From assembly GCA_003021325.1 (NCBI GenBank), contig PXQM01000030.1, forward strand, positions 6,212 to 13,208: a stretch of DNA of 6,997 nucleotides, in the 5' to 3' direction. Source of the DNA: Halobacteriales archaeon QH_10_70_21. GTDB lineage: Archaea > Halobacteriota > Halobacteria > Halobacteriales > Haloarculaceae. The translations under genes and the position numbers were made by a program. The notes under the pieces were generated by a model. The model was given only the letters and a program-made list of their open reading frames with translations, did no database searches and was not told the origin of the DNA. Below are positions 4,337 through 6,997 of the stretch, piece after piece. Numbering within the stretch: position 1 is the stretch's first letter; each line of letters begins with the position of its first letter.

Positions 4337-5305
4337 ATGGAGTGCGACAAGTGCGGCGAGGAGGCGGTCATGCACGCCGCTTACTCCGGACTGCACATGT
4401 GCGCCGAGCACTTCTGTCGGTCCGTCGACTCCCGGGTCCGCAAGCGCATCCGCGAGGACGCGCTGCTGTCGGACGACGCCACCCCCGAGGACCCCGAGAC
4501 CTGGCTGGTCGGTCTCTCCGGCGGCAAGGACAGCGTCGTCCTTACCCACGTTCTCCACGACACCTTCGAGGCGGACCCCCGCGTCGAGCTGGTCGCGCTC
4601 ACTATCCACGAGGGCATCGAGGGGTACCGGGACGCCTCGCTAAACGCCTGCCTCGAGCTGACCGGCGACCTCGACATCGAACACGAGGTCGTCAGCTACG
4701 CCGACGAGTACGACCTCGAGATGGACGACGTCGCCGCCGACGACCCACTGGATATGGCACCCTGTGCCTACTGCGGGGTGTTCCGGCGGGACGCGCTCTC
4801 GCGGTACGCCGAGGAGTACGGCGCCGACAAGCTCCTCACCGGGCACAACCTGGACGACGAGGCACAGACCGCGATGATGAACCTGCTGTCGGGCGACGTT
4901 CGACAGGTCGCCAAGCACTTCGACGCCTCGCTTGGCAGCTTCCAGGAGCGCGAGGTCGACGACGACCCGTTCGTCCCGCGGGCGAAGCCGCTGCGGGACA
5001 TCCCCGAGAAGGAGGTCGCCCTCTACGCGCACTTCCGGGACCTCTCGACCCACATGGCCGAGTGTCCGCACGCCAGCGAGGCCTACCGCGGCGAGATACG
5101 GCAGCACCTCCACGACCTCGAGGAGGACCACCCCGGCACGCGCCACTCCATCATGTCGGGCTACGAGGAGCTCGCACGGATCGCGGCCGAGGCCTACCGC
5201 GGCGACGGCGACGGCCCGCAGGGGCGCTGCGACCGCTGCGGCGCGCCAACGAACAACGCGACCTGCCGGACGTGCGAGCTCGTCGACGAGCTCGGCGGCG
5301 ACTGA
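4337..5305 (+). CDS. ncsA: tRNA 2-thiolation protein NcsA (TtuA/Ncs6 family)
   Basis: This 322-residue protein has the full TtuA/Ncs6 layout. An N-terminal zinc ribbon uses C3, C6, C22 and H25. The PP-loop SGGKDS at 61-66 binds ATP and adenylates the tRNA base. The PCAYC pair (C143, C146) plus C243 (HMAEC) match the three cysteines that hold the [4Fe-4S] cluster in TtuA. A C-terminal zinc ribbon uses C298, C301, C310 and C313. TGHNLDDEAQT (168-178) is also a family hallmark. In Haloferax volcanii NcsA is required with the ubiquitin-like protein SAMP2 and the E1-like UbaA for 2-thiouridine at the wobble position of lysine tRNA. All key residues are present, so this gene should be functional. 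It lies tail-to-tail with ftsZ2, as in Haloferax, where the two genes are also neighbours. The start is fixed by the zinc ribbon beginning at residue 3. Confidence 0.94.
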   Translation: MECDKCGEEAVMHAAYSGLHMCAEHFCRSVDSRVRKRIREDALLSDDATPEDPETWLVGLSGGKDSVVLTHVLHDTFEADPRVELVALTIHEGIEGYRDASLNACLELTGDLDIEHEVVSYADEYDLEMDDVAADDPLDMAPCAYCGVFRRDALSRYAEEYGADKLLTGHNLDDEAQTAMMNLLSGDVRQVAKHFDASLGSFQEREVDDDPFVPRAKPLRDIPEKEVALYAHFRDLSTHMAECPHASEAYRGEIRQHLHDLEEDHPGTRHSIMSGYEELARIAAEAYRGDGDGPQGRCDRCGAPTNNATCRTCELVDELGGD

Positions 5306-5361
5306 GCCGGCGTCAGCCGGACGTCATACATCGTGTTTACGGAGTTCTTATCAGACAAATT

Positions 5362-5373
5362 CGATTACTTTTC
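5362..5373 (+). terminator. T-rich terminator tract after ncsA
   Basis: The 119-base gap between the converging ncsA and ftsZ2 stops is strikingly AT-rich compared with the genes. On the plus strand it carries TTACTTTTC (5365-5373), about 60 bases after the ncsA stop, which suits archaeal T-tract termination. No strong hairpin precedes it. Confidence 0.45.
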
Positions 5374-5399
5374 GTGTCTCTAACCGCAATACACAGCCG

Positions 5400-5408
5400 T
5401 AAAAATTG
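5400..5408 (-). terminator. T-tract terminator after ftsZ2
   Basis: On the minus strand CAATTTTTAC (about 5399-5408) begins some 17 bases after the ftsZ2 stop codon. The five-T run in an AT-rich gap is a typical archaeal termination signal. Confidence 0.5.
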
Positions 5409-5424
5409 ATGTAATATTTCGTAC

Positions 5425-6636
5425 CTATCGGATTACGTCAAGTCCGTTGTTCTGCTCGACCTCCGAGCGGCCGCCGTCGGTCTCGCCGACGCCGTAGCCG
5501 CCGCCACGGCCGGTGCCGCCGGACTGGGTCGGCGGGGTCGAGGCGAACTCGTCCTCGCTGTCGACGCCCTCGATGGCCTGCCGCGAGGCGTCGGCCTGCT
5601 TCTGGGTCGTCGGGCCGAGGATCTGGGCCGACTGGACGCCCGTCATGATGGCCATGACGCGGACCTTGCCCTTGTACTCGTCCTGAATACGGGCGCCCCA
5701 GATGACGTTCGCCGAGGCCTCGAGGCGCTCGGTGATGTTCTGGGCGATGCCCTCGGCCTCCTTCAGCGTGAGGTCGGGGCCGCCAGTGATGTGGACCAGC
5801 CCGCCCGAGGCGCCGCGGTAGTCGACGTCCAACAGTGGGTGGTTCATCGCGTCGCTGACGACCTCCTTGGTCTTGTTCTTGTCCTGTGTCTCGCCGACGA
5901 GCATCACCGCGACGCCGCCCTGGTTCATGATCGAGGTCATGTCCGCGTAGTCCAGGTTGATGAGCGACGGCTGGGTGATGGTCTCGCTGATGCCCTTGAC
6001 GGTCTCGGCGATGATCTGGTCCATCACCGAGAACGCCTTGCCGATGGGCAGGTTCGGGACGTAGTCCAGCAGGCGGTTGTTGTCCAGGACGATGATGGAG
6101 TCGGCCTCGCCGCGGAGCTTTTCGAGGCCCTCCTCGGCCTTGACCGTCCGGGCGCGCTCGACGTTGAACGGCGTCGAGACCATGCCCACGACGATGGAGC
6201 CCTGCTCTTTGGCGATTTTTGAGACGACCGGCGCGGCGCCGGTGCCGGTACCGCCACCCATGCCGGCCGTGACGAACACGAGGTCGGCCTCGCCGAGGAC
6301 CTCCTTGATAGTGCCCTGCGCCATCTCCGTGGCGCGCTCGCCCATCGAGGGGTCGCCGCCGGCTCCGAGCCCGTTGGTCAGGGACTTGCCGACGAGGATC
6401 TTCGTGTCCGCCTCGACCATCTGCAGGTGCTGTTTGTCGGTGTTGATGGCGATGGTCTCGGCGCCGTCAACGCCGATGTTGTACAGCCGGTTGACGGTGT
6501 TGTTCCCCGCGCCACCGCAGCCGACGATGACGATGCGGGGGTCGCCGAACTCGGCGCCGTCGCCGTCGAGGTCGGCGTCCATCTCGCGCTGCTCCTGCTC
6601 GGCGTTCTCGAGGGCGGAGTTGACGATGTCCTGCAT
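5425..6636 (-). CDS. ftsZ2: Cell division GTPase FtsZ2
   Basis: This 403-residue tubulin-superfamily GTPase has GCGGAGNN at 39-46, the GTP-binding signature [12 protein letters not shown] at 125-136, and the T7 synergy loop NLDYADM at 227-233 (N227, D229, D232), which completes the active site of the next subunit. All catalytic residues are present. After the globular domain comes a linker rich in Thr, Gln and Gly (about 340-390, including [10 protein letters not shown]) and the C-terminal peptide NNGLDVIR, a likely partner-binding tail. It is called FtsZ2 rather than FtsZ1 because it directly follows the ribbon-helix-helix gene cdrS and neighbours ncsA, the Haloferax and Halobacterium arrangement. 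FtsZ2 drives constriction at mid-cell, downstream of FtsZ1 and with SepF. The start at 6636 lies 4 bases after the cdrS stop, implying co-transcription and translational coupling. Confidence 0.95.
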   Translation of the reverse strand: MQDIVNSALENAEQEQREMDADLDGDGAEFGDPRIVIVGCGGAGNNTVNRLYNIGVDGAETIAINTDKQHLQMVEADTKILVGKSLTNGLGAGGDPSMGERATEMAQGTIKEVLGEADLVFVTAGMGGGTGTGAAPVVSKIAKEQGSIVVGMVSTPFNVERARTVKAEEGLEKLRGEADSIIVLDNNRLLDYVPNLPIGKAFSVMDQIIAETVKGISETITQPSLINLDYADMTSIMNQGGVAVMLVGETQDKNKTKEVVSDAMNHPLLDVDYRGASGGLVHITGGPDLTLKEAEGIAQNITERLEASANVIWGARIQDEYKGKVRVMAIMTGVQSAQILGPTTQKQADASRQAIEGVDSEDEFASTPPTQSGGTGRGGGYGVGETDGGRSEVEQNNGLDVIR

Positions 6637-6640
6637 CGTC

Positions 6641-6814
6641 TTACACCTTCGCCCAGGGACGCGTGCCCTCTCCGGACTCCGCGTCCTGTTCGTTCACCAT
6701 CTCGCGCACGGCGGAGCGGATCGCCTCGCTCCGGTTCGGGAACTCTCCCGTATCGACCATGCGCTCTACCTCTGCGATCTGCTGTTTCGGGATCCGTAGT
6801 GTCACACGCTCCAT
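6641..6814 (-). CDS. cdrS: Ribbon-helix-helix transcription regulator CdrS
   Basis: This 57-residue protein is almost entirely a ribbon-helix-helix (MetJ/Arc) DNA-binding domain. The beta-strand ERVTLRIP (2-9) inserts in the major groove as a dimer ribbon. Helix A is about 10-20 ([11 protein letters not shown]) and helix B about 28-41 ([13 protein letters not shown]), with a short acidic tail ending RPWAKV. The size and the position just before ftsZ2 match CdrS (cell division regulator, short), which in Halobacterium and Haloferax is co-transcribed with ftsZ2, controls cell division genes and is itself regulated by CdrL. The ATG at 6814 is preferred: a longer in-frame start at 6856 would add 14 residues ([14 protein letters not shown]) unlike the family's N-terminus. 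Four bases separate its stop from ftsZ2. Repeated GTAAGACG sites upstream and downstream may be operator half-sites. Confidence 0.92.
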   Translation of the reverse strand: MERVTLRIPKQQIAEVERMVDTGEFPNRSEAIRSAVREMVNEQDAESGEGTRPWAKV

Positions 6815-6871
6815 GTTGTTCTTCCCCTGTGGGTTGGGTAAGACGACCGAGCACACGCGAAACCGCGATCG

Positions 6872-6882
6872 CGTTTACACCG
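6872..6882 (-). promoter_or_regulatory. Candidate TATA box of the cdrS-ftsZ2 operon
   Basis: On the minus strand GGTGTAAACGC lies about 60 bases before the cdrS ATG, predicting a transcript start near 6850 and a 5' leader of about 35 bases. A second AT-rich candidate (AATCTTTAAG on the minus strand, 6974-6983) lies further upstream. It could instead serve a plus-strand gene beyond the window (ACTTAAAG on the plus strand). Confidence 0.38.
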
Positions 6883-6927
6883 TGAATCGGCTTCGTCAGC
6901 CTCACACACGCGTCAGCCGACCCCGTT

Positions 6928-6946
6928 GTAAGACGTGCCGTCTTAC
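6928..6946. promoter_or_regulatory. Perfect 8-base inverted repeat upstream of cdrS, candidate operator
   Basis: GTAAGACG (6928-6935), a TGC spacer, and CGTCTTAC (6939-6946) form a perfect palindrome about 115 bases before the cdrS start. The half-site recurs as GTAAGACG at 6838-6845 and as the truncated GTAAGA at the window end (6992-6997), and its reverse complement at 6637-6644. Ribbon-helix-helix dimers bind such inverted or tandem short sites, so CdrL or CdrS is the natural candidate. The repeat is observed; the binding protein is inferred. Confidence 0.55.
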
Positions 6947-6997
6947 GCAGGTGTACGAACAGAAGGGAGGGACTTAAAGATTGGGGGCGTCGTAAGA

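Noticed and set aside
4246..5409. Long Arg/Pro-rich plus-strand frame over ncsA.
   Set aside because: It is a shadow of ncsA in another frame; ncsA has all expected motifs and acidic haloarchaeal composition.

Overview
The window is chromosomal DNA from a haloarchaeon (class Halobacteria). The evidence is very high GC with strong G/C third-position bias, acidic proteins rich in Asp and Glu, promoters that place TATA-like boxes about 25-30 bases before start codons (leaderless transcripts), and the gene group cdrS-ftsZ2 next to an ncsA-type tRNA thiolase. That group is a conserved haloarchaeal neighbourhood. Genus cannot be fixed from this sequence alone.

Left end (1-610): the N-terminal part of a class I SAM-dependent methyltransferase (minus strand, cut by the window edge), then a 59-residue single-span membrane protein (plus strand).

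Scar region (about 606-1964): the last ~87 codons of an RNA 3'-terminal phosphate cyclase gene (rtcA, minus strand) abut, at about position 868, the first ~78 codons of an IS200/IS605-type tnpB on the same strand. Diverging from the tnpB start is a decayed tnpA (plus strand, about 1184-1574) with a nonsense codon and two single-base frameshifts. Together they look like the fossil of a divergent IS605-like element, with a deletion that removed the rear of tnpB and the front of rtcA. Beyond tnpA lie a doubtful minus-strand ORF, a nested inverted-repeat structure (1594-1670) and a cluster of CTATC/GATAG pentamers (1834-1899). No intact gene is supported between about 870 and 1964.

Middle (1965-4243): a minus-strand two-gene operon with a 4-base overlap, encoding a MinD/ParA-type deviant-Walker ATPase and an unrecognised acidic 162-residue partner. 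Diverging from it is a 46-codon plus-strand gene, followed by a minus-strand conserved haloarchaeal protein of 238 residues.

Right end (4337-6997): ncsA (plus strand; ubiquitin-like-dependent 2-thiolation of tRNA) converges on the cdrS-ftsZ2 operon (minus strand). CdrS is a ribbon-helix-helix regulator and FtsZ2 is the second archaeal FtsZ used in cytokinesis. Upstream of cdrS a perfect 8-base inverted repeat, GTAAGACG-TGC-CGTCTTAC, and further copies of its half-site suggest an operator. No clear new multi-gene system is present. The best leads are the cdrS upstream repeat, the MinD-like operon with its unknown partner, and the tnpB/rtcA deletion scar.
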